The notes: a model not told the origin generated them from the letters alone. DNA of 64,000 nucleotides from Nocardia blacklockiae (GCF_015477355.1 NZ_JADLRJ010000002.1:310001-374000); one strand, 5' to 3'; shown: positions 1-8,715, numbered from the stretch's first letter. A program made the numbers and translations.

Positions 1-1160
1 GTGTGGACCGGCACGCGGTAGCAACGGAATTCGACCGGCTGGTCGACGAGATCCGCGGGCTTCCCGGCTTCGATCGGTTCCTACTCACACCTACCACCGC
101 GGAGTTGACCCGCGAATTGCCGACCAACGGGGTCGTGGTCGTCCTCTCGGTGAGTCCGTTGCGCTGCGACGCACTCCTGTTGTGCGAGAACACCATCGAG
201 CCGATCGCGCTGCCGAGCCTCACCCAAGCCGAGTTGCTCCAACGCGCAGACGAATTCCGATCGGCGACGGGACTAGCAGAACACTCCGGCGTCGACGGCG
301 CGACCCGCGAACGTGCGCGCCGCGTGATCGGTGAGACGCTGGAATGGTTGTGGCACACGGTTGCCGGCCCGATCATGGAGTCGCAGGTCGTCGCGCGAGC
401 GTCGGAAACAACCGAGCTGCCGCGACTTTGGTGGGTGCCGACCGGAGCGCTGACCACCTTGCCGTTGCATGCGGCGGGATTGCCGGGCGGACCGTACGTG
501 CTGGACCGGGCGATCTCCTCCTACGCTCCGACCGTACGAAGTCTCGCCACCACCGAAACGACCGATTCACGACCCGGGTCGCCGCTCATCATCGGCGTCG
601 CGGCGAGCGACGGATTCGCCGAACTGCCGGGCGTACGCCCCGAAATCGCGGCGTTGCAGCGAAGATTCCCGGCCGGGAGGGTACTCACAGACGGCGAGGC
701 GACCAAACAAGCCGTACTGCAAGCACTTCCGAACCACCCCTGGGCGCACTTCGCCTGCCACGCCCTCAGCGCCGCGGACATGGCGCATCCCGGCCGACTG
801 GTTCTCCACGACCACGGACAGGATCCGCTCGAAATCTCCGACATCGCCCGGCTCCGGCTGACCGACGCCGAACTGGCTTACCTGTCGGCCTGCGAGACGG
901 GCGTCTCGCAGGAGGAGTTGCACGACGAATCGCTGCACATCGTCGGCGCCTGCCGGATGGCCGGGTTCCGGCATGTCGTCGGCACCCTGTGGGCGGTCGC
1001 CGATGCCACGGCCGCGGCGGTCGCCGCCGACTTCTACGACGCCCTCGGCGCGGACAGCGCGAACGCCGCCCGCGCGGTACACCACGCCGTGCGCAAACAG
1101 CGTGCGGCACAGCCGGATCGGCCGACGCTGTGGGCGCCCTACGTGCACGTAGGGCCGTAA
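1..1160 (+). CDS. CHAT-domain protein, C-terminal part (cut by left edge)
   Basis: The visible ~385 residues form a CHAT domain, a caspase-like clan CD fold. A strand-rich segment near residue 45 (VVVVLSVSPLRCDALLL) starts the fold. The catalytic pair is visible as the His of HFACHA (about residue 249) and the Cys of LSACETG (about 298), followed by the typical ACRMAGFRHVVGTLWAV helix. CHAT proteins normally carry TPR or other repeats before this domain. The open frame reaches the window edge and the GTG at position 3 has no visible ribosome site, so the real start probably lies upstream. CHAT peptidases often act in NTPase- or repeat-sensing conflict and cell-death systems, and the missing N-terminus would decide the partner. 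The small protein at 1201 lies about 40 bases downstream on the same strand. Confidence 0.85.
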   Translation, partial: VDRHAVATEFDRLVDEIRGLPGFDRFLLTPTTAELTRELPTNGVVVVLSVSPLRCDALLLCENTIEPIALPSLTQAELLQRADEFRSATGLAEHSGVDGATRERARRVIGETLEWLWHTVAGPIMESQVVARASETTELPRLWWVPTGALTTLPLHAAGLPGGPYVLDRAISSYAPTVRSLATTETTDSRPGSPLIIGVAASDGFAELPGVRPEIAALQRRFPAGRVLTDGEATKQAVLQALPNHPWAHFACHALSAADMAHPGRLVLHDHGQDPLEISDIARLRLTDAELAYLSACETGVSQEELHDESLHIVGACRMAGFRHVVGTLWAVADATAAAVAADFYDALGADSANAARAVHHAVRKQRAAQPDRPTLWAPYVHVGP

Positions 1161-1200
1161 TGCTCGCCCCGACAACGGCACTTCGGAGATAGTGGACGCC

Positions 1201-1617
1201 ATGAGCGATGCGACCGAACACGAGACGAGATCGGCAACCGACCCGGACCGCGGCGTGTCCGAACTGTTGATCGGCGCGCTGTCGGGCTCGGTGCTGCTGC
1301 CGTTCGTGCAGGCCGTCACCACGAAGGCGGCCGAGGACGTCTACCAGCTGGTGCGTAGCAAGCTCACGCGCAAGGGCCGCCGCGCCACCGAGGCCGAGAT
1401 CCGCGACTCCGGCACGGTCACCCTGGTCGATCCGGGCTCTCGCCTCGTATTGGTGCTGCCCGCTACCGTCTCGCCCACCATGGCGGCCCGCCTCGATCAG
1501 GTGCGGCTGCCTACTCACCGCACCGGGTGGCTGCGGGTGAGCTGGGACGCGCAGCGCGCGCAGTGGCTGGTCCTGCCGTGCGACGAACCGCCGCCGGCGC
1601 AGCACACGCTCGACTGA
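1201..1617 (+). CDS. Small hypothetical protein with one hydrophobic segment, next to CHAT gene
   Basis: I do not recognise the family. The ~138-residue product has one hydrophobic stretch near residues 20-40 (LLIGALSGSVLLPFVQAV) and then a basic helix (KLTRKGRR). A compact C-terminal half contains RLVLVLP and GWLRVSWDAQRAQWLVLP, which looks like a small beta-rich domain. It starts about 40 bases after the CHAT gene on the same strand, so the two are probably co-transcribed and this may be its membrane or adaptor partner. ATG 1201 was chosen. GTG 1192 is in frame but only three bases from the GGAG at 1185-1188. Confidence 0.6.
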   Translation: MSDATEHETRSATDPDRGVSELLIGALSGSVLLPFVQAVTTKAAEDVYQLVRSKLTRKGRRATEAEIRDSGTVTLVDPGSRLVLVLPATVSPTMAARLDQVRLPTHRTGWLRVSWDAQRAQWLVLPCDEPPPAQHTLD

Positions 1618-1739
1618 TCCAGGTCGTCGGCCCGAGCATTGACAGCCCGCGATAGCTGACGAATAGTGGCAACGGAGTAGCTACCACTGCTCGAGGCCAC
1701 ACCTCCGCAGATCCGCCGGTGACCGAAAGGAGTTCTTCC

Positions 1740-2765
1740 GTGACTCAGCTTCCCGACCCGCCCGATCCGGTGCTCGAACCCGAAGCGCGGGAACTTGCCG
1801 AGGCCACGTCCCCGCATCCGCGAATCTACGAGGTGCCGCCGGACCAGGGCCGCGATATTCTCGTCGGCCTGCAGACCGGCGAAGGAGTGGACAAACCGGC
1901 CGTGGACGAGGAGTGGGTCACTGTCACGGGCGGGCCGACCGGGTCGGTGCATGCCCGGATCGTGCGGCCTGCCGGCGTCGATGGCACACTTCCGGTTATC
2001 TTCTATATCCACGGTGCGGGGTGGGTCTTCGGCGATGAGAACACCCATGACCGACTGGTGCGGGAGCTGGCCGTCGGTGCGCGGGCCGCCGTGGTGTTTC
2101 CGGTATACGACCGGTCGCCCGAGGCGAAGTACCCCACGGCGATCGAGCAGAATTGGACCGTCGGCCGGTGGGTGGTGGAGCAGGGCGCCGAACACGAGCT
2201 GGACGGATCGCGGATGGCGGTCTGCGGCGATTCGGTCGGCGGCAATATGTCCGCGGTGTTCGCGCTGATGGCCAAGGATCGTGGTGGCGTGGACCTGGCG
2301 GCGCAGGTGCTGCTGTACCCGGTCACCGACGCGAATTTCGATACCGCGTCCTATCTGCAATTCGCCGACGGCTACTACCTGACACGCGAAGGCATGCAAT
2401 GGTTTTGGGATCAGTACACGTCCGAACCCGGCCAGCGCGGTGAGGTTTACGCGTCGCCGCTGCGCGCCGAGGCCGACCGGCTGCGCGGGCTGCCGCCGAC
2501 GCTGGTGATCACCGACGAGGCCGACGTCCTGCGCGACGAGGGCGAGGCCTACGCCGCCAAGCTGCGTGCGGCCGGCGTCGAGGTCACCGCGGTCCGCGTG
2601 CTCGGCATGGTCCACGACTTCCTGATGCTGGACAGTTTGCGAAACTGCCACGCCACCAACGTCGCTCGCACCTTGGCCGTGGAGGCGCTGGCGACCGCCC
2701 TGCACGGTCCCGACGCCCGGGCCGCGCTCCCGCCCTGGTTCGGCGCGCCGGCGCGGGTGCACTGA
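1740..2765 (+). CDS. Alpha/beta hydrolase, HSL (hormone-sensitive lipase) family esterase
   Basis: The protein is a carboxylesterase of the alpha/beta hydrolase-3 fold, about 341 residues. The oxyanion-hole motif appears as YIHGAGW (near residue 83), the nucleophile elbow as CGDSVGGN (Ser near 160), and the acid/His part of the triad as TDEADVL...MVHDF (about 258-292). This order and spacing are typical of HSL-family bacterial esterases. The HGAG variant replaces the usual HGGG. GTG 1740 is preferred over GTG 1719 because AAGGAG lies about seven bases upstream. No signal peptide is visible, so it is likely cytosolic. The substrate cannot be read from context. Confidence 0.88.
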   Translation: MTQLPDPPDPVLEPEARELAEATSPHPRIYEVPPDQGRDILVGLQTGEGVDKPAVDEEWVTVTGGPTGSVHARIVRPAGVDGTLPVIFYIHGAGWVFGDENTHDRLVRELAVGARAAVVFPVYDRSPEAKYPTAIEQNWTVGRWVVEQGAEHELDGSRMAVCGDSVGGNMSAVFALMAKDRGGVDLAAQVLLYPVTDANFDTASYLQFADGYYLTREGMQWFWDQYTSEPGQRGEVYASPLRAEADRLRGLPPTLVITDEADVLRDEGEAYAAKLRAAGVEVTAVRVLGMVHDFLMLDSLRNCHATNVARTLAVEALATALHGPDARAALPPWFGAPARVH

Positions 2766-2833
2766 GGCCGTTCGCCGGGCCGGACAGCGCGAGGTTGCCG
2801 GACAGCGGCGACTGCCGACCCTAGGGTGTCGAT

Positions 2834-3913
2834 ATGCCCGACAGCGATACCGAAAACACAGGTCGCCAGCAGGGCGAGCCGGATAGCGACGGAGTTGCCG
2901 ACTGGCGTACCCGCTGGGACAGGTTCCGTCGTTCCCCGTTCCTGCCCGCGACCGTGCTGGTCTTCATTCTGGGAGCCGCCGCCGGGCTGTTCGCGGGTTC
3001 GTACACCTACATCCTCGCCAATCCGACTCCGCATCGGATCCCGGTCGCGGTGCTCCAGACCGGCAGCACGACGCCGAGCCAGGACGCCGCGTACCTGACG
3101 GGCATGGACAAGGCTCTGAACGGCGCGCTGCACGTGGACCGATTCGACGATCCCGGTGCGGCGCGCGAAGCCGTTGAGGCGCAGCGTGTTTTCGCGATCA
3201 TGGATGTGCGGCAGCCGGATCGGGTCACCGTCGATGTCGCGAGCGCGTCGGGATCGTCTGTGGCCGAAGTGATTTCGAGTGCTGCGACGCAGGTCGGGCG
3301 GCAGGTGCAGCTCCCCGTGACGGTCACCGACATCAACCCGCTGCAACCGGGCGACCCGCGCGGACTGGCCATCTTCTACATCACGCTGGCGGCCGTGATC
3401 ATCGGCTTCGTGGGCGCCATTCAGCTGAGTGTCCATGCGCGAGCGCTGAATCCGGCCGAACGGATCGCTTACACCGCGGCGTATTCCGTGCTGGGCGGGT
3501 TCGTCATCGCGGCGGTGGTGGACTGGTGGCTCGGCGCGCTGCGGCTGCCGTTCGTGGAGTCGTGGTTCATCCTGGCGCTCACCATGTTCACCTCCGGCAT
3601 GATCTTCACGATGTTCAACACGCTGTTCGGGCGGTGGGCGATGATTCCGACCTGGGGCCTGATGGTGCTGCTGGGCAACCCGTCGTCCGGCGGCGCGGTG
3701 TCCTGGCCGCTGCTCCCCTCGGTTCTCGGCAGCATCGGACGCTGGCTGCCGCCGGGCGCGTCGGTCAACGCGCAGCACACCGCCGTCTACTTCGCCGGTC
3801 ATCAGCATTTGTTCCCCTTCCTGGTGCTCGCCGCCTGGGCGCTGGCGGCGAGCGCGGTGTTCTGGATCTGGCGCGGGCGGCACCCGGGCGGACGGGAAGA
3901 GGCCGCCTATTGA
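2834..3913 (+). CDS. ABC-2-like multi-pass membrane protein
   Basis: The 359-residue protein has one N-terminal membrane helix (about residues 38-62, LPATVLVFILGAAAGLFAG) and an extracytoplasmic loop of about 110 residues. About five further helices fill the C-terminal half (for example IFYITLAAVIIGFVGAI, YSVLGGFVIAAVV, LFPFLVLAAWALAASAVFW). This topology, with the loop after the first helix, matches the ABC-2/YhgE-like permease family, whose members export or sit in ABC-like complexes. No ATP-binding partner is adjacent. It starts 68 bases after the esterase with little of a ribosome site. The exported substrate is unknown. Confidence 0.7.
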   Translation: MPDSDTENTGRQQGEPDSDGVADWRTRWDRFRRSPFLPATVLVFILGAAAGLFAGSYTYILANPTPHRIPVAVLQTGSTTPSQDAAYLTGMDKALNGALHVDRFDDPGAAREAVEAQRVFAIMDVRQPDRVTVDVASASGSSVAEVISSAATQVGRQVQLPVTVTDINPLQPGDPRGLAIFYITLAAVIIGFVGAIQLSVHARALNPAERIAYTAAYSVLGGFVIAAVVDWWLGALRLPFVESWFILALTMFTSGMIFTMFNTLFGRWAMIPTWGLMVLLGNPSSGGAVSWPLLPSVLGSIGRWLPPGASVNAQHTAVYFAGHQHLFPFLVLAAWALAASAVFWIWRGRHPGGREEAAY

Positions 3914-4072
3914 GCGGTTGTTGTCGTTCGACACAACGCTCTGGCCCGTGCGTCGTGGACGTGCTAGCGTTTCCGACCGAGGGGTCCTACAGGGGGATTC
4001 GCTTGTAACGCAAGGTAATTCGATCCGGTTGCGGCCGGGTTTGCTCGGCTGTGGCTATTCACGGGGGATCTC

Positions 4073-4693
4073 ATGCCGATTCGGGGACCTATTGCTGTTC
4101 TCGCAGGGGTACTGACCAGCGCGCTCGTCGGCATGGCCGGCGTTGGCACGGCGCACGCGGAACCGTTGGCCGACAAGTCGCGAGACAAGATCACCGACGA
4201 CGGCTGGCAGATGCGAGTCACCAAGACCGACGAAAACCTCGACAGATACCCGAATCTCGCGTCGACGCTGTTCTCGCGGGAGGGTTTCGTCAGCTTGAAG
4301 GCCGTCGCCGATATCGACGGTGACGGCACCGCGCCGGTCAACTCGGGCACCATCGCGCTCGGTTACCAGATCGGCTGCCAAGTCGACGTCACCAGCGGCG
4401 CCGCCATCGGCGTGGCCATCGGGCCGAGCGTCACCATCGGCGTCACCTCCGGTGTCGGCGGCAGCGCCACCATCTCGCCCACCGTCTATCTCAAACCCGG
4501 CACCATCACCGACATTCCGTTCGGGACAAAGCCTTTGGCCGGACGGCACGGCTCGATCTCCTCCGACCAGGTGCACATCAAGATCGACGGTTGCATGGGG
4601 CCGGTCAGCCTCCGCTCCTACGCCCAGGTGAACATCTCCACCCCCACCGCGGACAACTCACTGGCCGTCTACGGCGACCCGATCTACCTGTAG
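4073..4693 (+). CDS. MspA family outer-membrane porin
   Basis: This is a 206-residue secreted protein with a Sec signal peptide ending in GTAHA (cleavage near residue 29). The mature part shows the MspA pattern: an early W-Q-M-R-V-T strand, NLASTLFSREGFVS, a Gly/Thr-rich beta section (SGAAIGVAIGPSVTIGVTSGVGGSATISP), then KPGTITDIPFG and a paired-Cys C-terminal domain. MspA porins assemble as octamers across the mycolic-acid outer membrane and admit small hydrophilic solutes, so this gene supports a mycolata origin. GGGGGATCTC precedes the ATG. The preceding ~160 bases contain an imperfect inverted repeat around 3914-3942 (AGCGGTTGTTGTCG/CGACACAACGCT) that could be an operator or terminator. 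Confidence 0.9.
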   Translation: MPIRGPIAVLAGVLTSALVGMAGVGTAHAEPLADKSRDKITDDGWQMRVTKTDENLDRYPNLASTLFSREGFVSLKAVADIDGDGTAPVNSGTIALGYQIGCQVDVTSGAAIGVAIGPSVTIGVTSGVGGSATISPTVYLKPGTITDIPFGTKPLAGRHGSISSDQVHIKIDGCMGPVSLRSYAQVNISTPTADNSLAVYGDPIYL

Positions 4694-4701
4694 GACAAGC
4701 G

Positions 4702-5985
4702 ATGTCGCCGCTACGGAGACCGACACGGGTCGTCCGGCGCTACGGCACCGCGATCGCCGCCCTCGCCCTCCTGGGCGGAACCGGCCTGATCGCGGTCGCC
4801 GGCCACAACACCCCGCCGGCCGAAGCCCGCCCCCTCAATCCCTATGTCCCCTGCGATCAATGGCAGGAAATGCACCCGGGCTGGCCCTGCTGGGGCAATT
4901 TCCCGGAAATCGAAGAACCCACCCTGCCGAGCCCGCCGCCGGGACAGCCCACACCTCAAGCCACCGTCCCAACCCCCACCGGCCCGCCGACCACAACCTC
5001 GGTACAACCACCAGCCGCGGCCCTCACCCCACCACCACCCCGGCCCGCCCCGGACCCGTGCAAGGCGATCATCCCCGTACCGGGCTACATTCCACCCGCA
5101 TTACCGGGTCATCCGGAGAACGCACCGTGCTCCCAGGGTGAACCCACACAGCCCCCGCGCAACCCGCGCGAACTGATCGAGCCCTACATTCACCCGGCCT
5201 GCGGCATACCGGGCCTCCGCGTGCTCAGTCCCGAAGAAGTCCACGAGGTGGTCATCGGAATCATCGGGCCGCTGGAGATCGAGAACCCGAACGACCCTTT
5301 CGTGCGCCGTGTCATCGACCGGACCAATGAGCTGAACAAGGGCTGTTTCGGCAACAAGAGCCAGATCCAGCAGCAGGTCTGGAACGAGTTGCGGAACGAG
5401 TGGTACCGGATCTACCGCGACCGCAACATCAACCGGGACCGCACCAAGAAGCGGTGCGACATGAAGGACACGAGTAAGGATTGTGAGGGGGTTGTCGCGG
5501 TCTGCCTGCCGAAGAAGGACCAGGGCAACCGGACGCCGATCCAAGAGAACAACCTGCAAGAGCAGCGCAACGAGTACATCGAGGCCGCCAACGAGATCAT
5601 CCACACCAACGGGACGCCGTTGGTACGGCAAGAACTCGACGAAGTGACGCAGCGCCTTGCCGACCGGGCCAGAGACCGTCAGCGTGACAACAACCGGCCC
5701 ACCTACTACCCGCCGCAAATCGACACGGACAGATATCCGTCGGGCGCGATCGATGCGGGCCATCTGCCAGACACGGTGTGGACCGGGGTTCCGGATCCGC
5801 CGCCCAGGTATTGGATGCCGATGGATATGAGCTTGAATCGATCCATCGGCACCCAGGCGAAAAGGTATCCGGTGAACTACAAGGCAAGGGCTTTCGTGCC
5901 GGGCGTGTGGCTCGATAGTGCATGCGTGCCACGGCCCGACCCGTATGGTCTCGCCGGGATACCACCCTCTATCACACCGTCTTAG
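4702..5985 (+). CDS. Secreted proline-rich protein with nuclease-like C-terminus; candidate toxin
   Basis: About 427 residues. The N-terminus is basic with a hydrophobic segment (AIAALALLGGTGLIAVAG), so it is probably exported by Sec. A Pro/Thr-rich linker with PPP tracts runs to about residue 150. A charged Cys-containing region follows, and the last ~70 residues contain DAGHLPDTVWTG and MSLNRSIGTQAKRYP. A D-x-G-H motif followed by an Asn-rich motif resembles His-Me-finger nuclease domains of bacterial toxins; this is inference, not a proven assignment. The gene starts eight bases after the porin stop. It lies 38 bases before a SUKH-fold lipoprotein, and SUKH proteins are commonly immunity proteins for nuclease toxins. 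ATG 4702 was chosen because the signal-like segment begins there. Confidence 0.6.
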   Translation: MSPLRRPTRVVRRYGTAIAALALLGGTGLIAVAGHNTPPAEARPLNPYVPCDQWQEMHPGWPCWGNFPEIEEPTLPSPPPGQPTPQATVPTPTGPPTTTSVQPPAAALTPPPPRPAPDPCKAIIPVPGYIPPALPGHPENAPCSQGEPTQPPRNPRELIEPYIHPACGIPGLRVLSPEEVHEVVIGIIGPLEIENPNDPFVRRVIDRTNELNKGCFGNKSQIQQQVWNELRNEWYRIYRDRNINRDRTKKRCDMKDTSKDCEGVVAVCLPKKDQGNRTPIQENNLQEQRNEYIEAANEIIHTNGTPLVRQELDEVTQRLADRARDRQRDNNRPTYYPPQIDTDRYPSGAIDAGHLPDTVWTGVPDPPPRYWMPMDMSLNRSIGTQAKRYPVNYKARAFVPGVWLDSACVPRPDPYGLAGIPPSITPS

Positions 5986-6023
5986 AACCGCTGTCCAGAC
6001 TTCGAATGCGAGAGGAGCCCAGC

Positions 6024-6650
6024 GTGAGGCTGTTTCAGACCACGGTGATTCTGGTGGCGGCGCTGGCTGCGACCGCAGCGTGCTCGCGGCCCGCCGAGGA
6101 TAACTCCGGCGACTGGTGCACCGATACGATCGCGGCCCTGACCGCTGAGCAGCAGCGGTGGTACGACTACGACAAGAGCCACGGCGGCGAGAACGAGGAT
6201 TTGACGCGGTTCCTGACGCCTCCGAATCCGCCGGCCACCGCAGAGCAGATCGGTGCCGCCGAGCAGCGCGTCGGCAAGCGTTTCGATCGTCAGCTGCGGC
6301 AGTGGCTCGGGCATGCGAACGGCTGGCCGTTCGTTTTCGGAACCAGTGCGCTGTTCTCGACCGATCAACTGACGCAGGACTCGCCCGCCCGCGCGGTCTT
6401 CATGGACCTGATCGACGAATTCGACGTTCCCGAAGAAGAATTCGGGGTGAACTCGTTCGACGACCTCATCCTGATCGGCACCAACGACAACCAGAGCCAT
6501 TTCATTCTCACCGTCGGCTGTACAGGTAACGGCGACTGCGACAGCGCACCCGTCTGGACCTTCGACGGCGACACCCGAAAGTACCCGAGCCTGCGCGACT
6601 ACCTCACCACCATGGTGGAGCAACTGAAGACGGTGAAGCGATCGCCATAG
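6024..6650 (+). CDS. SUKH (SMI1/KNR4) domain lipoprotein, candidate immunity protein
   Basis: About 208 residues. The N-terminus is a lipoprotein signal with lipobox AATAAC near residue 20, so the mature protein should sit outside the plasma membrane on a lipid anchor. From about residue 60 the SUKH pattern appears: TPPNPPATAEQIGAAEQRVG, then FDRQLRQWLGHANGWPF, a short strand pair and NSFDDLILIG. SUKH proteins are usually cytosolic immunity proteins that bind and block nuclease-type toxins, so an exported form is unusual and fits a secreted toxin. GTG 6024 is preferred, with GAGGAG six bases upstream and placement exactly at the signal peptide. It follows the candidate toxin by 38 bases, and two broken copies follow. 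Confidence 0.78.
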   Translation: MRLFQTTVILVAALAATAACSRPAEDNSGDWCTDTIAALTAEQQRWYDYDKSHGGENEDLTRFLTPPNPPATAEQIGAAEQRVGKRFDRQLRQWLGHANGWPFVFGTSALFSTDQLTQDSPARAVFMDLIDEFDVPEEEFGVNSFDDLILIGTNDNQSHFILTVGCTGNGDCDSAPVWTFDGDTRKYPSLRDYLTTMVEQLKTVKRSP

Positions 6651-6652
6651 CA

Positions 6653-7255
6653 AGTCGTTCCGGAAGCTGGTGCCGAACGGCGATCACCCGCCTCATCAAA
6701 GCTCAACGCGCCTGGTACGAGAAGGACTCGGCGCGAGGACACGACGATGCCTGGATGCTCACCACTCCGAACCCGCCCCCAGACGAAGCGCAGATCCGGG
6801 CAGCCGAGAGCCGACTCGGGATCAACTTCGACAGCCAGTACGAGGAATGGCTGCGCCATGCCAACGGATGGAAATTCTTCTCCGGCGCGCACAGCTTGTT
6901 CCCCGTCGAGTCGATCTCCCGCGACTCGGTTGCGGCACAGAACCTTTCGGCTTTCCTCCAGAGCGGAGAATTCACCCCGACCCAACTCGGCGTCGACTCC
7001 TTCGATCAACTCGTCGTGATCGGTGGGACCGACGACGGCGCAGCGTTCATCGCCCTACGAGCCACGAACGCTCCCTGCACCGAAAGCACACCCGTCTACA
7101 CCTTCGGTCACGGCGACTTCGAGAAGCACGACAGCTTCAAGACGTTCCTCCGCAACGAGATAGAGGTGCTCGAGCGGCGTCGTTTTCAGGTGCGGACAGT
7201 CTGTATCCGACGGAACGACTCGCCCGCGTCTCCATCGAGCGGAACCTACTCCTGA
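6653..7255 (+). pseudogene. SUKH domain copy 2, missing start and signal peptide
   Basis: Directly after the stop of copy 1, another frame reads SGSWCRTAITRLIKAQRAWYEKD, then TTPNPPPDEAQIRAAESRLG and YEEWLRHANGW. This is colinear with the mature part of copy 1. No in-frame start codon or lipoprotein signal precedes it until ATG 6755, which lies inside the conserved region. The copy is homologous up to about 7180 (FLRNEIEVLERRRF). It then runs without its own stop into sequence belonging to copy 3 and ends out of frame at 7255. It looks like a decayed immunity gene formed by deletion between tandem copies. Translation from 6755 would give 166 residues lacking the signal. Confidence 0.72.
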
Positions 7256-7491
7256 ACTTGCTCGACGAATACGGCGTTCGGCCCGACGAATTCGAGATGG
7301 ACTCGTTCGATGACCTGGTTGTAGTCGGCGGAGCGGTCGAGGACTATTTCATCGTGACCACCGGATGTCGGGGCGGAAACTGCGACACAGCACCGGTGTG
7401 GGAGTTGGTTAGCGGAGAACGCCTGAAACACAACAGCTTTCACGACTTTATCTTCGCGACAATCGACAGCATGCAGAAGACACAGCGGTAG
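7183..7491 (+). pseudogene. SUKH domain copy 3, C-terminal half only
   Basis: Starting at FSGADSLYPTERL, this frame matches the second half of copies 1 and 2: a Leu-rich helix, DEFEMDSFDDLVVVGG, then a GCRGGNCDTAPVWEL section equivalent to GCTGNGDCDSAPVWTF of copy 1, and a terminal helix. The N-terminal half, the signal peptide and any start are missing. The join with copy 2 lies at about 7180 and changes the reading frame. The fragment ends with its own TAG at 7489. It is best read as the tail of a third tandem immunity gene. Confidence 0.72.
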
Positions 7492-7572
7492 TTCAGCGGT
7501 GCCACGACGCTCGGCTACCGCTCACCATTCGCGGGTTTTGTTACGCGGCAACTGAGTCGCCCGACCGAGGCA

Positions 7573-7605
7573 ACGGCCCGGTCCGACCGATCGGAACCGG
7601 GCCGT
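7573..7605. terminator. Hairpin between convergent genes
   Basis: ACGGCCCGGTCCGA pairs with TCGGAACCGGGCCGT across a four-base loop, with a single bulged base. It lies between the end of the SUKH fragment (+) and the end of the DUF397 gene (-), so it could serve both strands. There is no U tract, as is usual in actinobacteria. Confidence 0.7.
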
Positions 7606-7615
7606 GGACATGGCT

Positions 7616-7834
7616 CTATGCCGGGTCGAACTCGCCGTCTTTCGCACCTTCGACGAAGGCGCGCCACTCACCAGGGGTGAACACCAGCGCCGGACGGGCG
7701 CGATCCTTGCTGTCGCGGACGCCGACGAAGCCCTCAGCGAGGAACGCGACCTCGACACACTCCTTGCCACCCGAGGTGCGGCTGCTGGTGAACCAGCGCG
7801 CGTCGGAGAGGTCGACGTTGTACTTGTCCGTCAC
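7616..7834 (-). CDS. DUF397 (Scr2-like) protein
   Basis: This 72-residue protein has the DUF397 signature: ARWFTSSRTSGGKECVEVAF near the start, VGVRDSKDR in the middle, and LVFTPGEWRAFVEGAKDGEFD at the end. DUF397 proteins are small partners of XRE-family regulators in actinobacteria, and the Scr1/Scr2 pairs of Streptomyces affect development and secondary metabolism. Its GTG start overlaps the stop of the XRE gene by four bases (GTGA), so the two are translationally coupled. Confidence 0.92.
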   Translation of the reverse strand: MTDKYNVDLSDARWFTSSRTSGGKECVEVAFLAEGFVGVRDSKDRARPALVFTPGEWRAFVEGAKDGEFDPA

Positions 7835-8715
7835 GCTGCAAACTCCCTTGCCAACTGCCGAAGCAATGCTCTGCTTCCTTCTACGTCCAACGCAGCACGC
7901 TGGATAGCCCGATACGCCTCATGGTACTGGCGGACGTCGTCCGATTTTTCCAGGTACATGTCGCCGGTCAAGTTCTCGATGTAGACCACCGACGGCTCAG
8001 CCGACACAGATTTCCCGCCGGCAGGGAAATCCAGCACGATGAACCGGCCCAGCGGATCGCCGAACGGGATACCCGCTTCGAAGGGCAGTATCTGTAGAGA
8101 GATATTCGGCATGGTACTCATGTCGGCCAAGTGCTTGAGCTGCGTTGCCATGATGCGGCGCGAGCCGACGATCCGTCGCAGCGCGGCCTCGCCCAGCACG
8201 ACGTTCAGCGTGGCGGGTTGTCGCTTTCGGGAGATCATCGCCTGCCGTCGCATGCGAAGGTGAACGCGCCGCTCGAGTTCATCCGAGGAGATTCCGGGAT
8301 AGACGCCCCGGATCAGGGTACGTGCGTAATCGGCAGTTTGGAGCAGCCCGATCACCGCGTCCGGCGAGTACGTAGTGAGCGTGCTGGCCGCTGCTTCCAA
8401 GCCGATGTAGACGTCGAAGTCCTTCGGAATCAGCTCACCGTATTCGTGGTACCAGCTCTTGCTGTTGGCCTGCTGAGCAAGGCCCAGAAGGGCTTCCGTC
8501 ATCTGCTCGTCCGCGCCCAGGACGGCGCACAGCTCGCGGATATCGGCCGTGCGAATCTTCGCCGGAAACTGCCCCTTCTCGAACCTCTGAATCGTGCTGG
8601 TGCTCAGTTCGGCCAGCCGAGCCACCTCAGGGAGGGTCATCCCGGTCTGCGACCGCAGTTCACGCAGGTAACGACCAAGCTGACGCCTGGGCACCGTGCT
8701 CCCAGCTCCTGACAT
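7831..8715 (-). CDS. XRE family regulator with DUF5753 (Scr1-like)
   Basis: About 294 residues. A helix-turn-helix domain occupies roughly residues 10-70 (LGRYLRELRSQTGMTLPEVARLAELSTSTIQRFEKG is the span, with the recognition helix near STSTIQRFE). A DUF5753 domain of ~190 residues follows (ADYARTLIRG, RRVHLRMRRQAMI, LPFEAGIPFGDPLGRF, VVYIENLTGDMYLE). ATG 8715 was chosen over the longer frame from 8784 because GGGAG sits seven bases upstream. It forms an overlapping operon with the DUF397 gene. The perfect palindrome at 8808-8826 in the divergent intergenic region is the likely binding site, so autoregulation and control of the small genes on the other strand are probable. Confidence 0.92.
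   Translation of the reverse strand: MSGAGSTVPRRQLGRYLRELRSQTGMTLPEVARLAELSTSTIQRFEKGQFPAKIRTADIRELCAVLGADEQMTEALLGLAQQANSKSWYHEYGELIPKDFDVYIGLEAAASTLTTYSPDAVIGLLQTADYARTLIRGVYPGISSDELERRVHLRMRRQAMISRKRQPATLNVVLGEAALRRIVGSRRIMATQLKHLADMSTMPNISLQILPFEAGIPFGDPLGRFIVLDFPAGGKSVSAEPSVVYIENLTGDMYLEKSDDVRQYHEAYRAIQRAALDVEGSRALLRQLAREFAA

Noticed and set aside
1201-1617. Assignment to the effector-associated constant component (EACC1) family
   Set aside because: It has a similar size and context, but the sequence pattern I remember for that family is not visible, so no family is named.
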